In this document: positions 17,290 through 25,862 of the stretch, one piece after another
Numbering within the stretch: position 1 is the first letter of the stretch
Layout: each line of letters begins with the position of its first letter
NCBI RefSeq assembly: GCF_036237275.1
Contig: NZ_CP108352.1
Location: 1,364,001 to 1,428,000, forward strand
Reading direction: 5' to 3'
Origin: Streptomyces sp. NBC_01353
Lineage (GTDB): Bacteria; Actinomycetota; Actinomycetes; Streptomycetales; Streptomycetaceae
DNA: 64,000 nt
Position numbers and translations under genes: made by a program
Notes under the pieces: model-generated
Told to the model about the DNA's origin: nothing
Seen by the model: the letters and a program-made list of their open reading frames with translations, nothing else
Databases searched by the model: none

Positions 17290-19134
17290 CTACCCGCCCC
17301 TGGGTGTCCCATTGAGCTTCGCGTCCAGGGTGATCGCCGCGTCGATCAGGGCCAGGTGCGTGAAAGCCTGGGGGAAGTTGCCCAGCTGCCGCCCCGTCAG
17401 GCCGATCTCCTCGGAGTACAGGCCCAGGTGGTTGGCGTAGGTGAGCATCTTCTCCAGCACCAGTCTGGCCATGTCGGTGCGTCCCGCCCGCGCCAGGGCG
17501 TCGACGTACATGAACGTACAGAGGGAGAAGGTTCCCTCGGAACCGCGCAGTCCGTCGGGTGACGCCTCGGGGTTGTAGCGGTAGACCAGGCTGTCGCTGA
17601 CCAGCTCACGATCCATCGCGTCCAACGTGGACTTCCACATGGGATCGTCCGGCGTGATGAACCCGACCGTCGGCATACGCAGCAACGACGAGTCGAGGAC
17701 ATCGTCGCCGTAATGCTGCACGAAGGCCTGCTTCTTCGGGTCCCATCCCCGGCTGAGCACCTGCGCGTAGATCTCGTCACGCGCGTCCACCCAGCGGCCA
17801 CCGGCCGCGGGACGGCCGTCGTCAAAGGCGATCCGCAGGGCGCGGTCGAAGGCCACCCAGGACATCACGCGGCCGTAGGTGAAGTCCTTCCGGCCGCCAC
17901 GGGTCTCCCACAGCCCTTCTCCGGCCTGGTCCCAGTGGTCGACCAGCCAGTCGAGGAGGGTGTGCAGCGCGGTCCAGCCTCCGTTGTCGAGGTGCATGCC
18001 GTGCTGGTGCGCGAAGTAGATGCTGTCGAGTGCCTCGCCGTAGATGTCCAGTTGCAGCTGGCTCGCCGCTCCGTTGCCGATGCGGACCGGGGCGGAGCCG
18101 CAGTACCCCTCCCAGTGCTCCAGGGTCTCCTCGACCAGGTCGCTGGAGCCGTCGACGCGGTACATGATGTTCAGTGGCCCGGTGCCGTCCCGTTCGCCGG
18201 CCTTCTCCTTGACGCGGTCGTGCAGCCAGCTGATGAACGCCTTCGCCTCTTCCCTGAAACCCAGGCCCAGCAAGGCGTACACCGAGAACGAGGCATCACG
18301 GATCCAGGTGAACCGGTAGTCCCAGTTGCGCTCGCCGCCCAACTGCTCGGGCAGACCCGTCGTGGGGGCGGCCACCAGGGCGCCGGTCGGGGCGTAGGTC
18401 ATGAGCTTCAGCGCCACCGCCGAGCGCTCCACCGCCTCCCGCCAACGGCCCGAGTAGGTGGACTGGCCCAGCCATGAGCGCCAGAAGCGGACCGTCTCGT
18501 CGAAGAGCTGCTCGAACTCCGCCACGCGGACCTCGTGCGGCGGCCCGCCGGGGGACGACTCCATGACCATGCCGCGCTGCTGCCCCGCCTGCAGGGTGAG
18601 ACTGAAACGGAGGTCCTTGTCACCCGAGAGGGCAGTCAGCAGCCGGGCGTCCTGCGGCTCACGGACCGCGTGGACGGCGAGGTCCATCTCCTCCGAAGTG
18701 AACAGGGCCCCGTGCTCCGTGATGTGCATCTCGTGCGGCTTCCGGCCGTAGTCGAAGCGCGGAGCGATCTCCCCTTCGAACGTCATGCTGCCGCGGACAC
18801 AGCGCATCATGCGGACCAGACGGTGCCGGTCCGTCGCCGTCGTGCCGGTCACCGGCATGAAGTCGACCACCTCGCCCGCCCCCGCCTCGGTCATGAAGCG
18901 CGTCACGAGAACGGCGGTGTCGGGGTGGTAGAGCTGCTTGGTGGTGTACGTCCCCGCGGCCGGCCTGACGGTGAAGTGGCCGCCCTTCCGCCGGTCGAGC
19001 AGGGCGCCGAAGACGCTGGGCGAATCGAAGCGCGGACAGCAGAACCAGTCGATCGTCGCATCGGTGGTCACGAGAGCCGCGGTCTGCAGATCACCGATCA
19101 GACCGTGGTCCTCGATCAGGGGGTATTCGTCCAT
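17290..19134 (-). CDS. Glycoside hydrolase family 15 protein (glucoamylase/trehalase type)
   Basis: A 614-residue cytoplasmic protein. The N-terminal beta domain starts IEDHGLIGDLQTAALV and DWFCCPRFDSPSVFGALLD, typical of actinobacterial GH15 proteins. The (alpha/alpha)6 barrel carries GGERNWDYRFTWIRDASF and EEIGLTGRQLGNFPQAFTH, which contain the catalytic acid and base Glu regions. Mycobacterial members of this group hydrolyse trehalose; others release glucose from alpha-glucans, so the substrate is open. ATG 19134 is preceded by GAAAGGGG. It is convergent with the antiporter gene (24-base gap). Confidence 0.9.
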   Translation of the reverse strand: MDEYPLIEDHGLIGDLQTAALVTTDATIDWFCCPRFDSPSVFGALLDRRKGGHFTVRPAAGTYTTKQLYHPDTAVLVTRFMTEAGAGEVVDFMPVTGTTATDRHRLVRMMRCVRGSMTFEGEIAPRFDYGRKPHEMHITEHGALFTSEEMDLAVHAVREPQDARLLTALSGDKDLRFSLTLQAGQQRGMVMESSPGGPPHEVRVAEFEQLFDETVRFWRSWLGQSTYSGRWREAVERSAVALKLMTYAPTGALVAAPTTGLPEQLGGERNWDYRFTWIRDASFSVYALLGLGFREEAKAFISWLHDRVKEKAGERDGTGPLNIMYRVDGSSDLVEETLEHWEGYCGSAPVRIGNGAASQLQLDIYGEALDSIYFAHQHGMHLDNGGWTALHTLLDWLVDHWDQAGEGLWETRGGRKDFTYGRVMSWVAFDRALRIAFDDGRPAAGGRWVDARDEIYAQVLSRGWDPKKQAFVQHYGDDVLDSSLLRMPTVGFITPDDPMWKSTLDAMDRELVSDSLVYRYNPEASPDGLRGSEGTFSLCTFMYVDALARAGRTDMARLVLEKMLTYANHLGLYSEEIGLTGRQLGNFPQAFTHLALIDAAITLDAKLNGTPRGG

Positions 19135-19362
19135 CGTGAGCCCCTTTCGGCCCCGGCCGACAGCGGTCGGGCACCGTGGTGCGGCGGCGCCCGCGGCGGA
19201 CCGGGCGCCACTCGGTCAGCTTAGGCCGACGACGATGTCCCGTCCTGGCGAGCGAGTCGCACCGGCTGCCGACCGGAGCTCTGCCGCTGCGCCGGTCCGA
19301 GATCGCCTCTACCGTGAGGTGAGAGCGGCGCACCGGACTCCTCCGGGTGAAGGGGGCGTGAC

Positions 19363-20649
19363 GTGGGTGTCCTGACGTCGTGGGCGGCCAGGTTCAGGTT
19401 GCGGCAGTACATCAAGGCAAGCCTGTGGATCGTGCCGATGTTCGGGCTCGTCCTCGGCGCCCTGCTGGCCGAGCTCGCCCTGACCGCCGACAGCTCGGAC
19501 TGGCCGCCGAGCGGCTGGCACTACTCCGCGACGACGGCGAGCGGCGTGCTCACCGCCATCGTGGGGGCGATGGTGGCGTTGCTCGGCTTCGTCGTCACCA
19601 TCGGCGTACTCGTCGTGCAGCAGGCGACGGGAACGCTCTCCCCTCGCTATATGCGCCTCTGGTACCGGGACCGGCTGCAGAAGGCGGTGCTGGCGACCTT
19701 CACCGGGACGTTCGCGTTCGCGTTCTCCTTGCTGCGCAGCATCGAAACCGACTCCGTCCCCGACCTCGGGGTCACGCTGGCCGGCGTGGCGGTGGCCGTG
19801 AGCCTCGTGCTCCTGCTCATCTACCTCAACAAGTTCACCCACAGTCTCAGACCGGTGGCCATCGCCGAGTTGGTCGCGCGCATGGGCGAGGACGTCTTCA
19901 CGCGCGGAGCGGCCGCGATCCGCAGCGCGGCCCCGCGCGGAGACGGAACCATGCTCCCCGGCGGTCCGGTGATGCGCATTCGTACCGAACGCGGCGGAGC
20001 CATCCAGGCGTTCAACGCGACCGCGCTGGTCGCGGAGGCGGCACACCACGACTGCGTCTTCGTCGTGACGCGGCTGATCGGGGACTTCGTCACACCCGGC
20101 ACCGTTCTCGTCGAGGTCCACGGGGGCACGTCGAAGCCGGACCCGGACCGGGTGACCGGTCTCGTCGCCCTCGGGCCCGAGCGCACCATCGAACAGGACC
20201 CCGCCTTCGCCCTGAGGGTCCTCGTCGACATCGCCATCAGGGCCCTCTCGCCGGCGGTGAACGACCCTACGACCGCGGTGCAGGTCATCAACTACATCGA
20301 GTTGTTGCTGCACACGGTCGGCACCACGCACCTTCCCGGTCGCTACGTGCTGGCCGATCGCGACGGGCATGCCCGTCTCGTGCTGCCCGGGCGCGACTGG
20401 GAGAACTACCTTCAGCTCGCCGTCTGCGAGATCCGCGACTACGGAGGTTCGTCCGTACAGATCTGCCGACGGCTCCGTGCCATGCTCGACGGCCTGCTCG
20501 ACGCCCTGCCGCCGCCGCAGCACACGTCTGTTCACGCGGAGATGAGTCTGCTGCAGGAGGCGATCGAGCGGGGGTTCACCGACCCGGCCCGCAGGGCCAT
20601 CGCGCAGCAGGCGGACCACCAGGGCATCGGTGGGCAGTATCCCTCATAG
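19363..20649 (+). CDS. DUF2254 integral membrane protein
   Basis: A 428-residue protein with four hydrophobic helices in the first 165 residues (including SASGVLTAIVG-like and FVVTIGVLVVQQATGTLSPR segments, the latter a DUF2254 hallmark), followed by a soluble region of about 260 residues. The C-terminal half contains VDIAIRALSPAVNDPTTAVQ, strongly conserved in this family. Function is unknown; it is found in many soil and marine bacteria. GTG 19363 follows AAGGGGG. The GH15 gene is divergent from it, with about 230 bases between. Confidence 0.85.
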   Translation: MGVLTSWAARFRLRQYIKASLWIVPMFGLVLGALLAELALTADSSDWPPSGWHYSATTASGVLTAIVGAMVALLGFVVTIGVLVVQQATGTLSPRYMRLWYRDRLQKAVLATFTGTFAFAFSLLRSIETDSVPDLGVTLAGVAVAVSLVLLLIYLNKFTHSLRPVAIAELVARMGEDVFTRGAAAIRSAAPRGDGTMLPGGPVMRIRTERGGAIQAFNATALVAEAAHHDCVFVVTRLIGDFVTPGTVLVEVHGGTSKPDPDRVTGLVALGPERTIEQDPAFALRVLVDIAIRALSPAVNDPTTAVQVINYIELLLHTVGTTHLPGRYVLADRDGHARLVLPGRDWENYLQLAVCEIRDYGGSSVQICRRLRAMLDGLLDALPPPQHTSVHAEMSLLQEAIERGFTDPARRAIAQQADHQGIGGQYPS

Positions 20650-20724
20650 GGGCGCTTGCCGACGGCGCCGTCCGGTGGGGCGTGTACCTACGCAACGCCC
20701 CTCGGAGTATCTCCGTGATCGCCG

Positions 20725-21981
20725 TCACTGCTGCCGCCGTCCGGCGAGGCGCTCCAGGGTGTCCAGTACGGGCTGTGCTCCGTCCTCCCGGGCCAGTTGT
20801 TCGGCGAGGAGACGGGAGCGGGAGCGCAGGGCGGGGTCGCGGGTCGCGGTGGTGATCGCGGCCGCGAGGCGCTCCGCCGTCAGGCGCTGGTAGCGCAGTG
20901 GGGGCGGAGCGACGCCGAGGCGGGTGAGGCGGGCGGCCCAGAAGTGCTGGTCGAGCTGGACCGGGACCGGGACGGCCGGAACTCCGGCGCGCAGACCGGC
21001 CGCGGTCGTACCGGCGCCGGCGTGGTGGACGACGGCGGCGGTTCTCGGGAACAGCCAGGCGTGCGGGACCTCCTGGACGGTGAGCAGGTCGTCGCCCTCG
21101 GCGTGCAGGCCGCTCCAGCCCGCCTGGACGATCCCACGCACCTTCGCTCGGCGCAGGGCCTCGACGAGCAGGGCGCTCAGCCGCTCGGCCTCGGCGGTGA
21201 CGAAGCTGCCGAAGCCGACGAAGACGGGTGGCGGGCCGGAGTCGAGGAAGTCCACCAGCCGGGGGTCCGGGTGCCAACCGGGCGTCGTTCCGGGCCACCA
21301 GTAGCCGCAGACCCGGTGGCCGTCGGGCCAGTCGGCAGGCCGCGGGACGATCCGGGGGCTGAATCCGTGCAGGACCGTCCGATCGCGCGGCAGGGCCGGC
21401 GGGCCGCCCCACCGCCGGGGCGGCAGGCCGAGCTCGCGCCGGAGTTCACCGACCGCGGGGGCGAAGATCCGGTCGGTCGCGGCCCACAGTGCGTGCGCGG
21501 CCAGCCGGTTGCCGTACCGTCCGAACGACCGCCGCCCCGTCATCATCGGCGGAAACTCCGCGGTGGGTTGGAGCGGCTGGAGGTGGAGACCAATGCTCGG
21601 CAGGCGCAGCGCCTCGCCGAGCACCGAGCACATGGGTTCCGTGACCGTGGAGCTCAGCAGTACGTCGGCTCCCTGGCGTACGGCGTCCGCGACACCGGCG
21701 CTCAGCCGGGGCATGAACGCCGCTGCCATGCGTACGATCCGCGCCATCTCCACCGGGGCACTGACCGCTCTGGCCAGCCTCTGTCCGCTCGCCGACGCCA
21801 ACTCCTCCCGGGGGTCGACCGGCAGCGGCCGGAAACCGAGCCCGTGCGCCGTCGCCGCCCGCTCGAAGCGCTCATGGGTCGCGAGCACCACGTCATGGCC
21901 CGCCGAGCGCAGTCGCACGCCCAGTCCGGTGTAAGGAGCGACGTCGCCCCAGCTTCCCGCCGTCACGATCAACACGCGCAC
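20725..21981 (-). CDS. UDP/NDP-sugar glycosyltransferase (GT1, GT-B fold)
   Basis: A 418-residue GT-B enzyme. The N-terminal acceptor domain starts VLIVTAGSWGDVAPYTGLG, as in macrolide and sterol glycosyltransferases. The C-terminal donor domain carries HHAGAGTTAAGLRAGVP (PSPG-like block) and VPVQLDQHFWA. It transfers a sugar from a nucleotide donor to a small lipophilic or macrolide-type acceptor; the acceptor cannot be deduced. GTG 21981 is the start, with a weak ribosome binding site. The amidase gene lies 45 bases upstream on the same strand, so the pair may be an operon. No biosynthetic cluster surrounds it, which suits a self-protection or detoxifying role. Confidence 0.85.
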   Translation of the reverse strand: MRVLIVTAGSWGDVAPYTGLGVRLRSAGHDVVLATHERFERAATAHGLGFRPLPVDPREELASASGQRLARAVSAPVEMARIVRMAAAFMPRLSAGVADAVRQGADVLLSSTVTEPMCSVLGEALRLPSIGLHLQPLQPTAEFPPMMTGRRSFGRYGNRLAAHALWAATDRIFAPAVGELRRELGLPPRRWGGPPALPRDRTVLHGFSPRIVPRPADWPDGHRVCGYWWPGTTPGWHPDPRLVDFLDSGPPPVFVGFGSFVTAEAERLSALLVEALRRAKVRGIVQAGWSGLHAEGDDLLTVQEVPHAWLFPRTAAVVHHAGAGTTAAGLRAGVPAVPVPVQLDQHFWAARLTRLGVAPPPLRYQRLTAERLAAAITTATRDPALRSRSRLLAEQLAREDGAQPVLDTLERLAGRRQQ

Positions 21982-22026
21982 CAGGGCAGCTTGTCAGACC
22001 TGCGGGGCTTTGTCGGGGACGTGCCG

Positions 22027-23451
22027 TCACACGTCCTGAATTCGCCGGAAGGGCTGCTCCGCCTCCAGTGCGAACGCGACCTCCAGCAGCGTCCGTTCAC
22101 CACCGGGGCGGCCGGAGAACATGACGCCGATGGGCAGTCCGTCCTCCGTGGCGCTCGTGGCCGGCAGCGAGATCGACGGTGTGCCGACGACATTGTTGAC
22201 CGGCGTGAACGCGACGTACGCGAGGATCCGTTCGATGAGCGTCGCGTACGGAACGGTCGGGCTGAGGTGACCGATGGGCGGCGTGGTGTGGGCGAGCACC
22301 GGAGAGAGGATGAGGTCGAGACCGCGGAAGGCCGCCGCGTACGCCCGCACCGTCCGCTTCAGCCTCCGCAGCACGGCCGGAGTGCGCTGCCAGCTCTCGA
22401 GGTACGCCTCGCGCAGGCCCCGGCTGAGGCCGTCCATGCGGCGCCGGTCGAAGTCCGTGCCGAGGGTCCGGCCCGTGATGCCGAGGAGGAACGACAGCAT
22501 CCCCCAGTAGGCGAGGAAGTCTTCGGTGAAGCGGGGGTCGAGGGCAAGCTCGACCGGCTCCACGGTGTGGCCGAGCCGTTCGAGCGTGGCCACGGTCTCC
22601 GTGACGGCCGTCCGGGTGGCGGTGTCGGCCTGGACGCCGTTCGGCGAGTCGAGCAGGAACCCGATCCGCAAACGCCGGCCCGAGGGGCCTTCGATCAGGC
22701 CCAGGGGAGGAAGCTTCGGGTTGCGCCAGTGGGTCTCGGCGGCGGCGAGGAACGCGGCGGTGTCCCGCACGGAGCGGCTCACGACACCGTCGGAGATGAG
22801 GTCCAGCGGCAGTTGACGGCTCTGGGCGTTCGCCACGACCCGGCCACGGGTCGGCTTGAGACCGACGAGTCCGCAGCAGGCGGCGGGGATCCGGATCGAC
22901 CCGCCGCCGTCGTTGGCGTGCGCGATCGGGACCGCCCCGGCCGCGACGAGCGCGGCGCTGCCGCCGGACGAACCGCCCGCCGAGTAGCCCGTGTTCCAAG
23001 GGTTACGAACGGGCTCTGCGCCCTCGTACTCCGTGGTCGGACTGAACCCGAACTCGGGCAGCCGGGTCTTGCCCAGCACCGTGACGCCGCTGCTGAGGAA
23101 CTGCCGGGCGAACGGCGCGTGCTGTCGGGCGGCCCGCGGAGTGAAGGCCGCGCTGCCGTGGCCGGTGGGCAGCCCCTGGTGGTCGGTGTTGTCCTTGACG
23201 AAGGTCGGCACCCCGGCGAAGGCGCCACCCGCACCGCCTGCGCCGACCGTGTGCGCGGGGGATTCGACGTGCACCTGGACCGCGTGGAGCCGCGCCTCGA
23301 CCGCCCGCACCCGCTCCGCGGCATCCCGCGCGACCTCGGCGGCGCTGACCTCGCCCCGCCGAATCGCCGAGGCGAGGCCGACGGCGTCGTGCTCCCCCAG
23401 GGCATCGTCCCGGAAGGCATGCACCGTCGTTCGTTCGTCGAAAGTCGTCAC
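22027..23451 (-). CDS. Amidase (amidase-signature family)
   Basis: A 474-residue amidase-signature enzyme. The Ser-cisSer-Lys triad is visible: K86 in [10 protein letters not shown], a cis-Ser in [16 protein letters not shown] (residues 161-162) and nucleophile S185 in [15 protein letters not shown]. It hydrolyses amide bonds of small carboxamides; the substrate is unknown. GTG 23451 is chosen because a TGAGGT site precedes it and the homologous N-terminus begins here; the frame stays open upstream without family similarity. A low-GC palindromic promoter region lies about 50 bases upstream. Confidence 0.88.
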   Translation of the reverse strand: MTTFDERTTVHAFRDDALGEHDAVGLASAIRRGEVSAAEVARDAAERVRAVEARLHAVQVHVESPAHTVGAGGAGGAFAGVPTFVKDNTDHQGLPTGHGSAAFTPRAARQHAPFARQFLSSGVTVLGKTRLPEFGFSPTTEYEGAEPVRNPWNTGYSAGGSSGGSAALVAAGAVPIAHANDGGGSIRIPAACCGLVGLKPTRGRVVANAQSRQLPLDLISDGVVSRSVRDTAAFLAAAETHWRNPKLPPLGLIEGPSGRRLRIGFLLDSPNGVQADTATRTAVTETVATLERLGHTVEPVELALDPRFTEDFLAYWGMLSFLLGITGRTLGTDFDRRRMDGLSRGLREAYLESWQRTPAVLRRLKRTVRAYAAAFRGLDLILSPVLAHTTPPIGHLSPTVPYATLIERILAYVAFTPVNNVVGTPSISLPATSATEDGLPIGVMFSGRPGGERTLLEVAFALEAEQPFRRIQDV

Positions 23452-23747
23452 AGCTACCTCAGCCCCGGCCGTGGTGAATGGTCGCCCACCATCATTCCTT
23501 ACTGTCAAGTAACACGCGAGTGTTTCGCGACTCCGCCACGCGCGACATCGAACCCCGGTGCTCCGGACGAGATTTGACGAGCGATCAGACATGACAGGTG
23601 CATGACGGATGAGGGTGTGAGGGCATACCGTCGGAGGGCCCCGGGAGGATCGGCAACCGACCACCCCGGTCGACCAGTCACCAGCGCCGCTCTTCCCGCA
23701 CTCTCGGTTCCGCGTGGTTCCGAGCCCCCACGAGTGAAGGAGCAGCA
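23452..23747. promoter_or_regulatory. Divergent intergenic region with 14-base palindrome
   Basis: This 296-base gap separates the divergent amidase and snapalysin genes. TTACTGTCAAGTAA at 23499-23512 is a palindrome (TTACT/AGTAA arms). On the minus strand it includes TTGACA, a good -35 hexamer for the amidase, so a repressor bound here would block that promoter. On the + strand TTGACG near 23573 could serve snapalysin, but no convincing -10 was found. Confidence 0.4.
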
Positions 23748-24332
23748 ATGCCGCTCTACACACGGCTGAAGGCGGGAACCACCGCCGCAGCGGTCGTTCT
23801 GGCCACGGCGACGGCGGCGAGCGCCGCGGCCGCGCCCACGTCGATGCCGTCGACGGCGAGCGCATCGGCGGTGGTGACACTTCGTTACGACGACAGCCGG
23901 GCCGGCGGCTGGGAGGCGGCGATCACCGCCGGAGTCGCTTCCTGGAACGCGAACGTTGCCAACGTGAAGCTGGTCGAGGCCGCGCCCGGCACCCCCGCCG
24001 AAATCGTCATCGTGGCCACCACCGGCTGGCCCCAGGCCACGCTCGGCCCCGTCCGCCCGGGCAGGCAGGTCCGCGTCGAGCTCGGGAGCCAGGCGGTGAC
24101 CCAGGGATACGACAAGACCCGCATAACCGCCCATGAACTCGGCCACAGCCTGGGCCTTCCCGACACCAAGCCCGGCCCGTGCTCACAGCTGATGTCGGGT
24201 TCGAGCGCCGGCACGAGCTGCGCGAACGCGGTCCCGAACGCGACCGAGCGGGCCCGGGTGGAGTCCGCGTACGCCAACGGCGCCGCCTCTGTCCTCCCCC
24301 TCGACGGCCGGATCCTGGTGGACGCCCCGTAG
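23748..24332 (+). CDS. snpA: Snapalysin-type secreted zinc metalloprotease (M7)
   Basis: A 194-residue preproprotein. A Sec signal peptide with AxA cleavage region covers about residues 1-29, a short pro-region follows, and the mature part has the metzincin zinc site HELGHSLGLPD (H129, E130, H133, D139) diagnostic of the small neutral proteases of Streptomyces. Cys145 and Cys158 can form the family's single disulfide. It should cleave peptides on the amino side of aromatic residues outside the cell. Known snpA genes have a divergent LysR activator; here the divergent gene is an amidase, so regulation must differ. A strong terminator follows. Confidence 0.9.
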   Translation: MPLYTRLKAGTTAAAVVLATATAASAAAAPTSMPSTASASAVVTLRYDDSRAGGWEAAITAGVASWNANVANVKLVEAAPGTPAEIVIVATTGWPQATLGPVRPGRQVRVELGSQAVTQGYDKTRITAHELGHSLGLPDTKPGPCSQLMSGSSAGTSCANAVPNATERARVESAYANGAASVLPLDGRILVDAP

Positions 24333-24346
24333 CCGAGGCCCGCGAA

Positions 24347-24389
24347 CGGCGGGGTGCCCGACCGAGTTTCACGGTCGGGCACCTCGCCG
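24347..24389 (+). terminator. Terminator hairpin after snapalysin gene
   Basis: The segment 24347-24364 can pair with 24372-24389 over 18 base pairs with one G-T wobble and a 7-base loop (AGTTTCA). There is no T-tract, as is common in streptomycetes. It lies 15 bases after the snpA stop. Confidence 0.75.
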
Positions 24390-24622
24390 CCGAACGGCCT
24401 TCCCGCCGTGGCGGAAGCGGGCACCGAACGCCGCGCGCGGAGTCGGCGCTCTCCACGGTGTCATCACAGGACGGGTGCACGGCGTCCACTCGCCAATGGC
24501 CGGGACATGCCAAGCTCTGGCTGAACCACCCACCGTGATCCGTCTGTCGGGCACCACGTCCGGGCCTGCCGATCGCCGGAACGAGGCGCCGTGCCCGCCG
24601 AGCGAGAGGACACCCCCCACAT

Positions 24623-25459
24623 ATGTCCGCTCACCAGAGGCAGCGCCCTTGGCGGCGTCCCGTCCTGAGCATCGTCGCGATCGCCGCGATCGCCGTCTCC
24701 ACCGCGGCCTACGCGTCCGGCGCCCAGCCCTCACCGGCCGGCGCCGGCACGCCCACTCCGGCGGCCGCGCCGCTGGACGACACGTACTACGAAGGAGCGC
24801 TCGGCAAGACCGGTGCCGAGCTGAAGAACGCCCTCCACACGATCATCAGCGAGCAGACCAAGCTCTCGTACGGCGAGGTCTGGGACGCGCTGAAGACCAC
24901 CGACGAGGACCCGGCGAACCCGGACAACGTCGTCCTGCTCTACTCAGGGCGCTCACAGGCCAAGGACACCAACGGCGGCGACGCGAACGACTGGAACCGC
25001 GAGCACGTCTGGGCCAAGTCGCACGGCGACTTCGGCACCGCCACCGGCCCGGGCACCGACATTCACCACCTGCGCCCCGAGGACGTCACCGTCAACTCGA
25101 CCAGGGGAAACCTCGACTTCGACAACGGGGGCGACCCGGTCGACGAGGCTCCCGGCAGCCTCTCGGACGGTGATTCGTTCGAGCCGCGGGACGAGGTCAA
25201 GGGCGATGTGGCCCGCATGATCCTCTACATGGCCGTCCGCTACGACGGCGGCGACGGCTTCCCCGACCTCGAGCCCAATGACCAGGTCGACAACGGCTCC
25301 GCACCGGCGATGGGCCGCCTCTCGGTCCTCAAGCAGTGGAACGACCAGGATCCGCCGGACGCGTTCGAGAAGTCCCGCAACGACAAGATCTTCGGCATCC
25401 AGAAGAACCGGAACCCGTTCGTCGACCACCCCGAATGGGTCGCCGAGATCTGGAAGTAG
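24623..25459 (+). CDS. Secreted endonuclease I family nuclease
   Basis: A 278-residue protein with an N-terminal signal or anchor helix (residues about 12-32, cleavable after an Ala-rich stretch) and a His-Me-finger nuclease domain of the EndoI/NucM type: WNREHVWAKSHG (R126, E127, H128) and TDIHHLRPED (H148-H149) followed by N158 and RGNLDFD. Such enzymes cut single- and double-stranded DNA or RNA without sequence preference outside the cell, for nutrient recovery or biofilm turnover. Only four Met/Cys-poor regions flank the core and no disulfide is evident. The start is ATG 24623. Tandem hairpins follow the stop. Confidence 0.88.
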   Translation: MSAHQRQRPWRRPVLSIVAIAAIAVSTAAYASGAQPSPAGAGTPTPAAAPLDDTYYEGALGKTGAELKNALHTIISEQTKLSYGEVWDALKTTDEDPANPDNVVLLYSGRSQAKDTNGGDANDWNREHVWAKSHGDFGTATGPGTDIHHLRPEDVTVNSTRGNLDFDNGGDPVDEAPGSLSDGDSFEPRDEVKGDVARMILYMAVRYDGGDGFPDLEPNDQVDNGSAPAMGRLSVLKQWNDQDPPDAFEKSRNDKIFGIQKNRNPFVDHPEWVAEIWK

Positions 25460-25463
25460 CCCA

Positions 25464-25551
25464 GGCTCCCGCGCGAACGGGAGCCATGGCCGCCCGCGGG
25501 CTTGGCTCCCACCGGCGCGGGAGCCATGGCCGCCCGCGGGCTCAGGCTCCC
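25464..25551. terminator. Tandem 40-base hairpin repeats between convergent genes
   Basis: GGCTCCC-(8 bases)-GGGAGCC forms a perfect 7-bp stem at 25464-25485 and again at 25504-25525. A third GGCTCCC follows at 25545. The 24 bases from GGGAGCC onward (25479-25502 and 25519-25542) are identical in both copies, giving a 40-base tandem unit. The array lies between the endonuclease gene and a convergent small gene and can terminate both. Confidence 0.65.
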
Positions 25552-25763
25552 ATGCCGAGGACGGCGAGGTTCAGCGCACGCAGGTCCGGCACGGGAGGGA
25601 GGTCGTGCGGCTCCTCGCCGCGTCCCTCGTACATGGCACGGACGGGACGCAATCCGTCGACGCCCCCGGTGGCCCAGGGGGCGTCGAGCGGGGGCAGGGA
25701 CAGGGTCATACGACGGCCGTCGGGGAGGCTGGTCTCGAAGGTGGTGTCTTCACTCGACTGCAT
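25542..25763 (-). CDS. Small hypothetical protein
   Basis: A 73-residue soluble protein containing FETSLPDGRRMTLSLPPLD and ending LRALNLAVLGMGA. No known domain is recognised. The ATG at 25763 has a GGAAGAG site 8-9 bases upstream, and codon use resembles the neighbours. Its stop lies inside the third arm of the tandem hairpin array. It is upstream of nothing on its strand and may be monocistronic. Confidence 0.5.
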   Translation of the reverse strand: MQSSEDTTFETSLPDGRRMTLSLPPLDAPWATGGVDGLRPVRAMYEGRGEEPHDLPPVPDLRALNLAVLGMGA

Positions 25764-25862
25764 GGGCGGCTCTCTTCCGTGAGTGGTGCATGCGTCGGCG
25801 GTGATCGCCCTCGCCCTGTGTGACGCTCGACGACGGCCGCAGGTTCCCGAGGGCCCGCCGGC

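Noticed and set aside
25464-25551. Possible CRISPR-like array
   Set aside because: Only two full units, repeats are hairpin-forming and contiguous with no variable spacers, and no cas genes are present.
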